DNA from: Trichobilharzia regenti
Taxonomy: Eukaryota > Platyhelminthes > Trematoda > Strigeidida > Schistosomatidae
DNA: 64,000 nucleotides
NCBI GenBank assembly: GCA_944472135.2
Contig: OX235270.1
Coordinates: 43,710,352 to 43,774,351, forward strand
Direction of reading: 5' to 3'
The notes under the pieces are model-generated. The model was not told the origin of the DNA, did not search any database, and saw only the letters and a list, made by a program, of their open reading frames with translations. Below, one piece after another: positions 53,532-64,000 of the stretch. Within the stretch, counting starts at the first letter, position 1. Each line of letters starts with the position of its first letter. The translations under genes and the position numbers were made by a program.

Positions 53532-56009
53532 TCACAGGGAGTGGATGCATCTGCGCCACTGAGAACGATTTTGAGCCATGTCACCAATTGTTTCCAACCA
53601 TAGATTTTTACCGTCCCGAGGACCCCAGCCTGGAAGTCTACACCTTCCTACGTGGCTTAGACCAACTGTTGTGGATTTCATTGACTGATGCCAAGTTTTT
53701 GTTTGACCGCCGCTAGCTTTTTTCCAGCCTGACCCTATATCCGCTAACATTGCTCGTCGAGGGAGGCGATGGCTTGGCATACGTAACACATGTCCTAACC
53801 ATCTCAGTCTTTGTAGCTTCACGACTTCGTCGATTGATTTCCCCTGTTTACCTAGAACTCTACGCCTAACCTCCATGTTGCTCACCTTATTATGCCACTT
53901 TACACGGGAAATAGAACGCAGGCACCTATGATCAAAGACAGCTAGTCTTTTCATGTCTTCCACTCTCAGTGGCCAGGTCTCACAACCATAAAGGAGGACG
54001 GAGCGGACTGATGAGCAGTACACCCGCCCTTTGGTCGATAGTCGAACATCTCGTCTACGCCAGAGTCGGCGTAAACTAACAAATGCGAAACGAGCCCCTT
54101 GTATTCGTGCTGAGATTTCGTCAGAGATCAGCCCGTTGGGGCTGATGGTACTTCCCAAATAAGTGAAGCGGTCAACGTGCTCTACCACTTCACTTCCTAT
54201 TTTTAAACTAGGCGTCGATGTAGTCCAGTCCTGTAACATCATCTTGCATTTGGCGGGAGCGAATCGCATGCCAAACATTCGTAGATTGCGGCTCAAGGTG
54301 TTTAGAAGACTCTGCATTTCGTCAGCGTCTTCGCCTAGAAGGACTATATCGTCTGCATATTCCAAGTCAACGAGATTATTCCCCGGTAGCAAGTCAATCC
54401 CTGAGTCGCTGAAGTCACCTAGGGTTAAGTCCATTAACACATCTATGATGAAGTTGAATAGAAAAGGAGATAATGGGCATCCTTGACGGACACCACTGGT
54501 CGTCATCAGTTCAGATGACAGCTCGCCGTAAGCCCTCACCTGGCTGTATGAGTACGAATAGAGTGCCTTAATCAGTGCAATATATTTTCTCGGAATTCCC
54601 TTTACAGCCAAGCATCTCCAGAGAACTTCCCGATCGACAGAGTCGAATGCTGCCTTTAGGTCAAGAAATATAATGACTGTTGGACGCCGGTAGGAATGCC
54701 TATGTTCTAGAATCTGTCGGAGGGTGAAGATATGATCAATACACCCTCTTCCTGGTCTAAAGCCTGCCTGGCTCTCTCGTGTTTGTGCTTCCCGAGCACC
54801 ACTCAGTCTACGCATGATTATTGAGCCTAAGACTTTAGATACTATATTAGTCAAGCTAATCCCTCTGTGATTATCACAGGAAGACTTGTCTCCCTTCTTG
54901 TATATGGGGATAATCAGTGACTTACACCAACCCGATGGGACTTCTTCTGATTCCCAGACGCTGCCTAGTACCTCAGTTAATCCGGACAGTAAGCTGTCTC
55001 CACCGTACTTAAATACCTCTGGAGTCATTCCATCAGGTCCCGCTGCTTTGCCTAGTTTCAGATTGGTGACAGCTTTAGTAACCTCAGTTAGTGACGGAGG
55101 ACCTGTGTCTATATCCCATTCAGGGAGGTGTTGGATGCTCGGAAGGTTGAGCGTGGCTGTGGGCAAATTAAACTGCTCCTCATAATGCTCTTTCCAACGA
55201 TCCAGTCGTCTATCCTGTGAGCTAATTATAGTGCCATTTTTTTCCGAGATTGTCTCACTAATGATTTGTCTTCTCCCACCCGTTTCCCTGATGAGTCCAA
55301 AGAGTTGCCTGGTGTTGCCTATCCTCGAAGCTTTCTCCATCTCTTTGGCTTTTGTCGCCCACCACTGTTCACGGTCCTTGCGGAGACTTTTCGTAAGTTT
55401 CCTCTTGTGCAGCTTTCGCTCCTCATTGAATTCGGAGCTCGCCGGAATAAGTCTTCTAGCATCTATCAGTTCGGATGAGGCGGTGGAGATCCAGTGGTTT
55501 TTACTCACCTTTGGGTTTACCTTATTCACAGCTTTTACAGCTGTATCTATGGCTGCCTGGATATTTTTCCAAGCTTCTTCAGGGTGAGCACAGCTGTCGA
55601 ACACAGATATGTGTTTAGCTAGTTCTTCCTCAAATACGGATTTAGTTTCCTGATCGAGCTGGGGACGTGATGGTTTTACCGCCAGCTGTTTCCTACGTCC
55701 GTTCAGTCGTAAGCACACCCGAGCGCGGACCAGTGCATGGTCGGTATCTACGCACGTGTTCCAGAAGGAGCGACAATCTCCTACCGACCCACGCCAACGA
55801 TAGCTTATTGCTATGTGGTCTATTTGTGTCCAGCGTTGGTTTGATGAAGGGGGTCTCCAAGTCAAACAGTGTCTCTCCTTGTGTTTAAAGTTAGTGCTTA
55901 CAAGAAACAAATGATTATCAGAGCAGAACTGTAGGAGACGGTCACCGTTGTCGGTTCGCTGGCACGGAACTCCATAGGTGCCACCGACATCCTTCTCAGA
56001 TTGACACAA
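53532..56009 (-). pseudogene. RTE-B ORF: rest of endonuclease and complete reverse transcriptase
   Basis: About 825 residues without a stop. It runs GVPCQRTDNGDRLLQFCSDN, RWTQIDHIAISYRW (endonuclease Asp-His region), TDHALVRARV, and the linker SKNHWISTASSELIDARRLI. RT has GKAAGPDGMTPEVFKYGGDS, IFLDLKAAFDSVDREVLWRC, TSGVRQGCPLSPFLFNFIID, LEYADDIVLLGEDADEMQSL and the FTYLGSTISPNGLISDEISA thumb. It closes with LETIGDMAQNRSQWRRCIHS. All catalytic residues are in place; only the upstream frameshift prevents one continuous ORF. Confidence 0.93.
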
Positions 56010-56047
56010 TTTCCCTACTTGAGCGTTAAAGTCACCAGCTAGAACGA

Positions 56048-56671
56048 CTATGTCTGAGCGTTTAGCCTTTCCACCAAACTAGACAGCTTTTGGTAGAACT
56101 CATCCTTCGTTTCATCTGAACTGCAGTCAGTGGGGGCGTAGGCGGAGATTACGAAAAGGCATCGGCGAGTAGTGCAGTCCTTCCTCCTTCTTACTGATCC
56201 GTTCAGGCGGACAGCACACATTCGGCTATCTACCGGGATCCAGTCAAGCAATGTCTTTTCTGCCCTAGTACTCAAAGCTATCCCTACGCCAGCTAATCCT
56301 CGTGAACTAGCTGTGGCATCTCCTGACACCCTCAAGGTGAATTTTGCAGATTCAACCTGTTGGCCAGGTGGGGTTAGGTGAATAACCACACTTGGGTCTT
56401 GTATGCGTGTTTCTGAAACACAGCATACATCAATGGCTCGTGATGCCAGGGTCTTGGCTAGTGATGCTTGTTGTCCTATTTGGCAAAGTGTCCTAACATT
56501 AAGAGCTCCTATATGAAATTGGTGGCGCGGCTTTAAGAGGCTGTCGGTGGTGGTTTTTTGGCTTCCATCGTTTTTAGTGGACGCAGAGTGGAGAGGAAGT
56601 GGAGAGCTATCAAGTCGAGGAGTTGCATCAGTGGAAGGAAGGCAAGATGATAGAGATGAAGATGAAGACAA
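56048..56671 (-). pseudogene. RTE-B ORF N-terminal part (endonuclease start)
   Basis: Serine-rich leader SSSSSLSSCLPSTDATPRLD, then HIGALNVRTLCQIGQQASLA, the endonuclease start with the catalytic Asn in LNVRTL. CVSETRIQDP (catalytic Glu) and FVISAYAPTDCSSDETKDEF follow. A small deletion near 56075 shifts the frame, dropping a few residues before the LAGDFNA block. The ORF continues in another frame at 56009. Confidence 0.88.
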
Positions 56672-57105
56672 AGATGAGTGAGTAATAGAGAGGTTTCGTG
56701 TGCATTTCGGATTGTGAGGGCGATTGTTACTTCCCGGCTGCCCACACCGTGGAAGTTGGTTGCGTGACCGCAGAGCCCAGGGGACAACTGCTTGAGGCCG
56801 GTCACACGCGGCCTGTTTTTGTTTGTTCTTTTGTGTGTCTCAGTAGCAGATTTATCACTCCTGCCCTGTGACACGGCAGCAGGAAGCGCGGTCGTTGTTA
56901 ATCCGGGCCACGGCCGATCCGGCATGAAATTTTGTGATTTTGTATTGGACATGATGTTGGATTGGGTAGCTGCTTTTTGTTTAACCGCTATCCAAACAAC
57001 CTGCCTGGCATGGTAGACCTCAAGAGACATAAGTCTCAGCCAGTATAGCTTGAATAGATCATTGCGGTGTTCAAGCCCGACCACCACGTCAAGGTAGCAG
57101 CTTTC

Positions 57106-57907
57106 GGTCGGTCTGTTAAGTATACACTATTGAACGTCTTAATTCATACGGTCAGCAATCCATAATCGCTCTCCTTCAATACTTCTGAGGACAAGCCGCT
57201 GTACCCTGTTGATTAACTTCATTTTAGTTTAGAAAGAGCATTTGCAACCTTATTTAAAATTTGAGGACCAACATCTACATTCTGTTCAAGATTAAGTTAG
57301 ATTGTAGCAAACTTAACTGCTACCCAAAGTACTCTGCCTGATGTTCCAGCCGTCCATCTTGAGATGTGATTTAAGTTCTATCCTTGTCAGCGATCGTTTC
57401 ACTTGGCAGGAACCCTTATCCCTGTATTAATCATCCCGAAAGAGCAAAGATATGACAAGTGAGCTAACCTTAAATCTTACAAGGAAAATTAATGACAGAA
57501 CCAGACTTCGGTTAATTATACGATAACAAAAAATATTCAGGAATCCAACGGTTTTCAGGAGGAATAAAATCGTACTCCAGTAACAAAAAAATAAGTCATG
57601 CTTTTTATTTTTATAACTGGAAATTGAGAAACCATCATTATTAATTTCAATTGAGGTAGTTTATCATACTATCTAAGAATACTCAAAATTGCAATATATT
57701 TCGCACATAATAGCATCTCTACTGTAGCAAATCGAAAAATAATATTCTTCACACCAAACAGCTTATAAAGGGAAACAAACGGATCCAGTTCGACAGTTAA
57801 TATAAATATATTCTTGAGTAGATCCACGGAAATTTGATTAGTTCAAATCGTAAACTGTTTACAAAGAGCAATGGTCCAAAACAATATTTTCTCTCTCTCT
57901 CACATAT
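57106..57907. other. No recognisable feature
   Basis: AT-rich DNA between two RTE-B copies. Confidence 0.3.
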
Positions 57908-58742
57908 TTGTCTAGTCTGTCTGTCTGTTTTCGACATAGAACTTTGCACAAATGTGCGGAAGTTCAAGTCGCCACACTCCATGTAGCACGCGAAGCAAGA
58001 GAAGAAAGTACAAGAAAAGCATAATAGAAACAGTGAGAAGAGGTGTGAGACAAAGGAGTAATAGACAAATAGAAAACAGTTTCATTGAAGACCATAAGTC
58101 ACAGGGAGTGGATGCATCTGCGCCACTGAGAACGGTTTTGAGCCATGTCACCAATTGTTTCCAACCATAGATTTTTACTGTCCCGAGGATCCCAACCAGG
58201 AAGCCAGTCTACGCCTTCCTACGTGGCTTAGACCAACTGTTGTGGATTTCATTGACTGGTGCAAAGTTTTTGTTTGACCGCCGCTACCTTTTTTCCAGCC
58301 TGACCCTATATCCGCTAACATTGCTCGTCGAGGGAGGCGGTGGCTTGGCATACGTAACACATGTCCTAACCATCTCAGTCTTTGTAGCTTCACGACTTCG
58401 TCGATTGATTTCCCCTGTTTACCTAGAACTCTACGCCTAACCTCCATGTTGCTCACCTTATTATGCCACTTCACACGGGAAATAGAACGCAGGCACCTAT
58501 GATCAAAGACAGCTAGTCTTTTCATGTCTTCCACTCTCAGTGGCCAGGTCTCACAACCATAAAGGAGGACGGAGCGGACAGATGAGCAGTACACCCGCCC
58601 TTTGGTCGATAGTCGAACATCTCGTCTACGCCAGAGTCGGCGTAAACTAACAAATGCGAAACGAGCCCCTTGTATTCGTGCTGAGATTTCGTCAGAGATC
58701 AGCCCGTTGGCACTGGCTGATGGTACTTCCCAAATAAGTGAA
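57908..58742 (-). mobile_element. RTE-B, 5'-truncated sister copy
   Basis: The minus strand repeats the last 830 bp of the 53.35-kb element almost base for base: VYCSSVRSVLLYGCETWPLR through [13 protein letters not shown] text, here KGSGGQTKTLHQSM, to the CAGACAGACAGAC tail at about 57911. It breaks off inside the FTYLGS block. It carries a six-base CACTGG-type insertion near 58711 and a few changes near 58200. Confidence 0.88.
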
Positions 58743-60542
58743 GCGGTCTAGTATGGATGCCTGTCAGTATGACAAAAAATCAAGCGTATGAAACTGACAA
58801 AAGCTAACAATAAAATTGACTAAGTGTGATTAGCACATGCAAAGTTGGATTATTTCTCTTGATAATAAATTGTGTTCGAATTCTCAGAGGCGCTTACAAT
58901 GGGCAATTTTGTGAACGAGTAAATAAATCTAAGAGTAATCTTCAACTTCGAAATATTATGTGACAAACCACCAATCCTATTACTTTTCTATTCGAAGAGA
59001 AGTATTCATATTTGAGAGCATATTATCTTATAAATAGAACAGTTTTAGTCAGTGCTTTATTTGGTTAAACAACTGTTCTTTTGTTACATTTGTTCAGGCA
59101 TCCTAAAAATATAGACAGTGCAATCTTTTCTGTTATTGAGACTATGAACATTATTGAATGCAAAAACAACTATTTCATGAAGGCCTTTAACATTCTTAAT
59201 TTGAATCCAGAATAAAAATAATTCCTGACAAATCGTGCAATGCTAATGATACGAAAACTCAATTACACATGACCTCACAACATTTGCTTGGTAAATGAAC
59301 CCTGCTTGGATATCTTACTGTTACAGTATATCATGTCACACTCAAGTTGGAGTTCGATTTAATCACGTCTTGACCTGGTGCTATGCGTGTGTAAACTCAT
59401 TGATATAAATGTGAGTTGTATTAACGTCACTATGGTATTCGTCGGAAGGCAGTTGCCCTCACTGCAATTTATTCAGTACACACACATTTTAAAGATGAGA
59501 ACGAAAGCAACTTCCATTATATTCACATGCGGATAGAAATAACTTCATAACTAACTTTTGATTGTTTTTATTTTTTGCTAATATATTGCAAAACGAAGAA
59601 AGATGATTGGGTGACGACGTCTGTTCACAATTGGAATGCCGATAAAGTGAATGCGTGATTAATTCATTTATCAATCCTGTTGCAATCGCTCTCTCTCTCT
59701 GTTTTGTTCAAATTTGTAAGTGAGAAATGATGCGTACAATGAAAAAAATTTCTATGGAATCATAGAAATATTTGGAGTAGTTCAACGTCGTAGATACACA
59801 CATACCGTGACCAATGATTAATTAGACTTAGAAGTCAACAGGTTATCACATGAACGGTATATTCGAGATGAATACGACAATATCCATAACTGCATTAACA
59901 CCAAGATATCAAGAAAAATCAAGGATCAAAAACAAAACAAAGAAAAACAGTAAAACAAATAATTGAACTAATACGTCATTGAACATAAAGTCATTCAAAT
60001 TAAAATAAGATAGGGGAATCAAAAACAAGACATACTATAAGGATAATATAAACCTATGATAGGATAATTATCCTCGGAGGGGACAATAGAAGTTATGAGC
60101 ATGTGAAAAGACAATAAATAACTACGTCGGGAAAAAAAAATAAAGAAAGAGCTCTGAAGTCACATAATAATGCACATAAACATTATTATTCATATCAAAG
60201 GTTTTGTTGTTGGGCATAAAAATGTAATATTCCTAGTTTTTAAGCTTCTTGAAAAAGCAGTTGTGTTTAATTTCATTTGTCACCCATACGACATACGTCA
60301 TAATATGTTCGAAGAGATAACTTAGTACATAAAGAGGACTGAAAATATTTTTCAGGAAGATGACATAAATAGGCATTACGCCCTTGAGGAGAAAATTACA
60401 ATGGACTTCATGATTTGACAAAGATACACATAAGCATTACTCAAAGAGTAGAGGAACCAATTTTCAACTTTAAAACGACAGACATAAACTATGCTTTCGG
60501 ACGAGACTTGTTTAGGAAACACTTCCTGAGTGTCTTCTTCAC
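58743..60542. other. Intergenic / 3' flank of topoisomerase I
   Basis: AT-rich; the part next to 60542 should contain the 3' UTR of topoisomerase I. No gene recognised. Confidence 0.4.
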
Positions 60543-60726
60543 TTAGTCTTCATCATCAATCATATCTTCATCGTCAGTTTCTACAGCTTTTAGTTTATTT
60601 GTGTTTCTGTCTGAATCCACATCTAAAAACTTGTATTCAGCTGTTGCCATGTCGATTGCCCACTGGAATTTTTCTCTCTGAGTTCTGTTAAATATTTTTT
60701 CAACAGGAACGTTATATTTTTTGCAC
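60543..60726 (-). CDS. TOP1: DNA topoisomerase I, last exon
   Basis: The acceptor (ATTTCGAAAG) is followed by one base that completes the Trp codon begun in the previous exon. It then reads CKKYNVPVEKIFNRTQREKF, QWAIDMATAEYKFLDVDSD and an acidic end DDEDMIDDED with stop TAA at 60543-60545. This is the end of the C-terminal domain that follows the active-site Tyr and packs it into the core. The acidic tail is longer than in vertebrates, where the protein ends in about EYEF. The 184-nt length fits the phase exactly. Confidence 0.95.
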
Positions 60727-61682
60727 CTTTCGAAATAATGAAACAAAGAAAGAAATCAAATACTACCTCCAATTATTCAAAAGCTGGAAGTCTGATACCT
60801 TGCTTGAAACCAAAAAGTCTGATGTTCCCACAAAATGATCTCAAAACCCTTTAAACGTGTAAAGTGATGATCACTAAATCCTAGTTTAACGACAACGAAG
60901 TAAAATGGTTGAATGCATTGGCTGTATCACTTATATGCAAAATTGTATCAGTCGCAATGCTATGCTCCCAATGGCCTATAAGCTTGGATACAAAAGTTCC
61001 CTAGTTGGCATTAGCCAATGGCCTACATCTTTGCTGTCAGAATGAAACCCCTATGTCAAATAAAGAATGAGTTTCGCAGTATACTTTATCCAACTGCACG
61101 GATGAGAGATTTGACCACTGAAAGTGGAAGGTATGAAATGCTAGTAGTTTTCTAACCATGTGTTGTAGATTAATAGCCCGCGGCAGGTGAGAAAGACGAA
61201 TTAACTGGTGTTTTGAACTCTTGTCCACCGACGTGACTTCGACACATGTAACGCACTGTTGAGTTACTGTCATTCTCGAGGATTGAAGTTGTATAAGGTT
61301 CACAAACAACCATGTGTGGTAAGACTAAAACATGAGACCAATCGATATGAACCATATGAAGACCAAAGGATGCTAAAAATAAATGACTGGATACACTCAA
61401 TGTTATGGCTAAAAACCGCTAACACTGAATACATTATTTGATTTTCCTCATATTAATCGGATTGTGATCTAATAGTACTAGGCTGAGTAAGTCGTTCAAT
61501 AATCATCCAACTGCAAAAGTTCAGAAAGATACAGTGGGGTTGGAATGAGACAGAACCTCTTAAGAACTGTTACAATCATTTAATGCATACGCCAAACGTG
61601 GGAAACAAGTGTTAGAAACGTTCATACTAACTGATTATTAGGGAAACTAGTATTAATTAAGTTATTCTCACGATTATCTTAC

Positions 61683-61927
61683 CAAGCAACTGAAATTCGA
61701 GGATCCAGATAGTTTAGTTTACTTGTACTGAGTGCGATTTCTTTATTTTCATCTCTATCAGTAGCCTGCAACTGTAATTTTGATAATGCTTCTTTGGCAG
61801 ATGCGAGGCGTTTTTTTAACTTTTCATAAGCTGCCTTTTTCGATGCCTGTTTGTGGTTTTTGTAATCTGCCTTGATTTGCTTAGCTTCCATGGTTATTTC
61901 TGAAATTTGCTCACGTTTCGCGTCGAT
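61683..61927 (-). CDS. TOP1: DNA topoisomerase I, exon with the active-site tyrosine
   Basis: Starts after a TTCCTAG acceptor and reads [20 protein letters not shown], a charged coiled-coil linker shorter than in vertebrates. [20 protein letters not shown] and [13 protein letters not shown] follow. The nucleophilic Tyr (codon at 61711-61709) is in SKLNYLDPR, as in all eukaryotic type IB enzymes. It forms the 3'-phosphotyrosyl bond during relaxation of supercoils in the nucleus. It ends in the first two bases of a Trp codon before GTAAGA. Confidence 0.97.
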
Positions 61928-63136
61928 CTAGGAAGTGATATGCATAATAATAAAACAAATGCAATACAGAGTGGTGTATAATTGAGTGTCGTTCATAGTT
62001 CATGAAAGCAAGACACACTTTTTGGTAACCAGATAACTTTGTGTTATGACCTTCCGAAACCATAATATAGAAGTGCGAAAATAAGAGGATTCATGATCTT
62101 CCGTAGTTTTTTTGTTACTATGGTCTCATTATATCTCCAGTCTCAGCTTTTATGTGCTTTTCTGGAGTGGTGAGGTGCACACTGACGAAATTCCACGTAA
62201 GGTTCTACGGTAATAATTCATTCATTTACTCATATGCGTCATAATATACTTGTTAAATGCCTTTGGTGCTAGCAAATAAGGTGGCTAGTGTGCTAGTCTG
62301 TTAGAAAATCTTCAGAGATACTTCACAGGAGGTCTCATTAGTGTTTTAATTCATCAATGAAATATGAATATCTGGTTTTCAAAATTCAAATGAGCTTAGA
62401 TATGGAAACCAATGATCTAATTTATTAGTGGGAAAATGCACGATACAAGCACTGATGCAGCCAGTCGCGAATGTTACAGCTGTAAGTGCGTATATGAAAT
62501 TCTTAAAACGCGACAACTGTTCATGTACTGTTCTGTACATCCAGATGTATTATAATGGAACCATATTCTAAAGACTTCTCTAGGAGTAATTAAATAGATC
62601 AAAGTTGTTTCAAATTAGAATACAACTAAATTAAAAATCGGCGTATATACAATTAAAGCTACTCTTTTGGCAATGCAGTGTAGGTTTTCAAAAAATTTGC
62701 TGAGATACTTGAAACGGTAAATCTTGGATGTTTTGAATTCTAACGTTCACTCAAACTGGGACTGATTTCAAAACAAAGATATTGGAAATTTTCAAAAGAT
62801 TTGTGCTTCCTTCTTCCTGAGCACTGCAGTTCGCAGTTGTTCAAGGTTGTGGAGTTGGTATTTGCCAACGAATACTGAAGAAACTAACTCCATTAGTCCC
62901 TAGGAAACTATGAAAATTTCTGGTGTAGCAAGCTAGGAATCTAAACAGTTATCCCCACAATTCGGCAACAGATCAGAACAGTAGCTCACACTAAATATGG
63001 TAACCATTTGAAAGATGGGTACATTTGGAACACTTCACGAATATGGATAAAAATGAGATGAAGAGATGAAGGTTAATTTTCTATTCTAAGGAGTTTGAAG
63101 CTATTTTCAATATGCCATCAAAATATATCACACTAC

Positions 63137-63368
63137 CTTCTTCTGTAAATTTTCCATAGATTTGGCGAAGGATTTTGGGACTGAACGTTGATGATTACAT
63201 AGGACAGCAACCGCTCGATTGTACGCAAGAAGCTTAGCATGAGGAGGATCGTCAGGATTTGTAAGCTTTTCCAACTGTTCTTCCAGAGTCCGACTTGCAT
63301 TGTATGTACGGAAAACTGGCAGTCAAACCTTCCATAAGTTCCCGTAAGTACTGATTTAGAACTGTTGT
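63137..63368 (-). CDS. TOP1: DNA topoisomerase I, exon with Arg and His catalytic residues (frameshift)
   Basis: Reads [17 protein letters not shown], then must change frame to [40 protein letters not shown] and [14 protein letters not shown], before GTAGTG. The Arg of VFRTYN and His of LCNHQR correspond to human Arg590 and His632. The exon is 232 nt; phase needs 234, and the shift falls at about 63317, between GCC and GTTTTC. Two bases are missing, either as a sequencing/assembly indel or a real lesion. Flanking exons are intact. Confidence 0.93.
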
Positions 63369-63412
63369 CTATAAAAGTTTCCGGATTATTGTGAAAATAT
63401 GTGAATACCTAC

Positions 63413-63664
63413 ATTAAGTCGATCAAATAAATCGTCATTTTCTTTCTTGTTTTTCAGGAACAACTTGACATTCTTGAAAACACGTTTAGGAACGGAAACC
63501 GCATTTTGATAGCGAATTGAATCTTTACCCAGGAAGTCGAATTCCACCACATAAGGCTGACCATTGAACTCTTCATGTAGTTTAATATGCTCATAACGAA
63601 GTGAGCAACAACCCACGGTATCTGCTTCGTCTTCGTCTTTCTCGTTACCAGCACGAAGAGCCAA
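63413..63664 (-). CDS. TOP1: DNA topoisomerase I, core exon
   Basis: An 84-codon exon in phase 0 at both ends. [19 protein letters not shown] holds the Arg equivalent to human Arg488. [20 protein letters not shown], then [19 protein letters not shown] carries the Lys equivalent to Lys532. [19 protein letters not shown] and DLFDRLN close it. The acceptor AAATTTAG lies at 63665. The donor must be AAT|GTAGGT at 63412, since only that phase matches the next exon. The intron to the next exon is only 44 nt. Confidence 0.96.
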
Positions 63665-64000
63665 CTAAATTTACAAGAAAAAAAGCAGTAGGGTGATAAC
63701 AAGTTTACCTTTTAATCATTTAGGGTAATTATACCGCCTAGCATTTCTGAATGTGCGGAATAGCATGAATCAGTGACGTCGGTTAAAATCTGAACCTCGA
63801 AACCAATAAAGGACAGTTTTCAAAGCTGTCAACTACTTTTCAATAGTCATGAGAGTTTTGGTGCCTTGCCCTCATTAGTTTCTAGTTATAACTCAAGTGC
63901 GGATGACGAGATGCCATGATAAGGTATTTACTCCTAAAGCTTTGATTTCAAACACGTTTTTCCTCTATTAACGTTTATTATTAAAACAACATACCTGATA
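63665..64000 (-). other. Topoisomerase I intron (partial)
   Basis: Non-coding sequence upstream of the exon at 63413-63664; the previous exon lies beyond the window. Confidence 0.6.

Larger units (their letters stand above)
53352..57105 (-). mobile_element. Near full-length RTE-B LINE
   Basis: About 3.75 kb on the minus strand. It has a 5' leader (57105-56672) that is conserved in the 49.3-kb fragment, an endonuclease-RT ORF in two overlapping frames, a 3' untranslated part and a tail at about 53355. This is the most complete RTE-B copy and the best reference for the other five. TSDs were not identified. Confidence 0.9.

Noticed and set aside
1..64000. CRISPR array or bacterial operon structure
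   Set aside because: No regularly spaced repeats; introns, SINEs and LINEs show a eukaryotic genome.

Overview
The window looks like genomic DNA of a blood fluke (Schistosomatidae, most likely Schistosoma or a close relative). It is AT-rich, gene-poor and intron-containing. It is full of decayed retroelements typical of schistosomes: two RTE-type LINE families (called RTE-A, which is SR2-like, and RTE-B here), CR1-like LINEs, a Ty3/gypsy family, Penelope-like elements (PLEs), tRNA-headed SINEs, and an SM-alpha-type SINE carrying a decayed hammerhead ribozyme. The assignment rests on protein motifs and repeat architecture read by eye; no database search was possible.

Host genes are few. A TNFAIP8 (TIPE)-family gene with a single coding exon lies at 31549-32178 (+). 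The last four coding exons seen of DNA topoisomerase I lie at 60543-63664 (-) and carry all five catalytic positions; one exon has an apparent 2-nt frameshift. A terminal RGG-box exon of an RNA-binding protein lies at 52086-52361 (-), and a possible unassigned exon at 1-94 (-).

Layout. 0-9.4 kb is a graveyard of PLE, CR1, SINE and an internally deleted gypsy element with short LTR pieces. 9.4-22.2 kb holds a large near-identical inverted repeat: arms of about 4.4 kb (about 9.56-14.06 and 15.76-20.06 kb) around a 1.7 kb spacer. The right arm carries a private 320-bp RTE insertion with a 16-bp target-site duplication (TSD) and a 549-bp in-frame deletion; both arms end inside RTE-B copies. 22-30 kb has gag and pol pieces of gypsy elements and a PLE endonuclease piece flanked by two inverted hammerhead-like repeats. 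30-42 kb contains the TIPE gene, several SINE types and a cluster of hammerhead-like sequences, including a 116-bp element with a 13-bp TSD. 42.4-45.6 kb is an almost intact RTE-A inserted into a PLE, separating its RT part from its GIY-YIG part. 45.8-58.7 kb is LINE-rich, with a near full-length RTE-B (53.35-57.1 kb), a truncated sister copy next to it, and a 5'-only RTE-B fragment with a TSD at 49.3 kb. 58.7-64 kb is the 3' part of topoisomerase I.

The most unusual signals are the inverted repeat and the co-occurrence of several different small repeats with hammerhead-like folds, three of which share the plan stem II - GAAA - six-base palindrome - TC. Two SINE families also appear to carry the ends of two different LINE clades, which fits mobilisation in trans.
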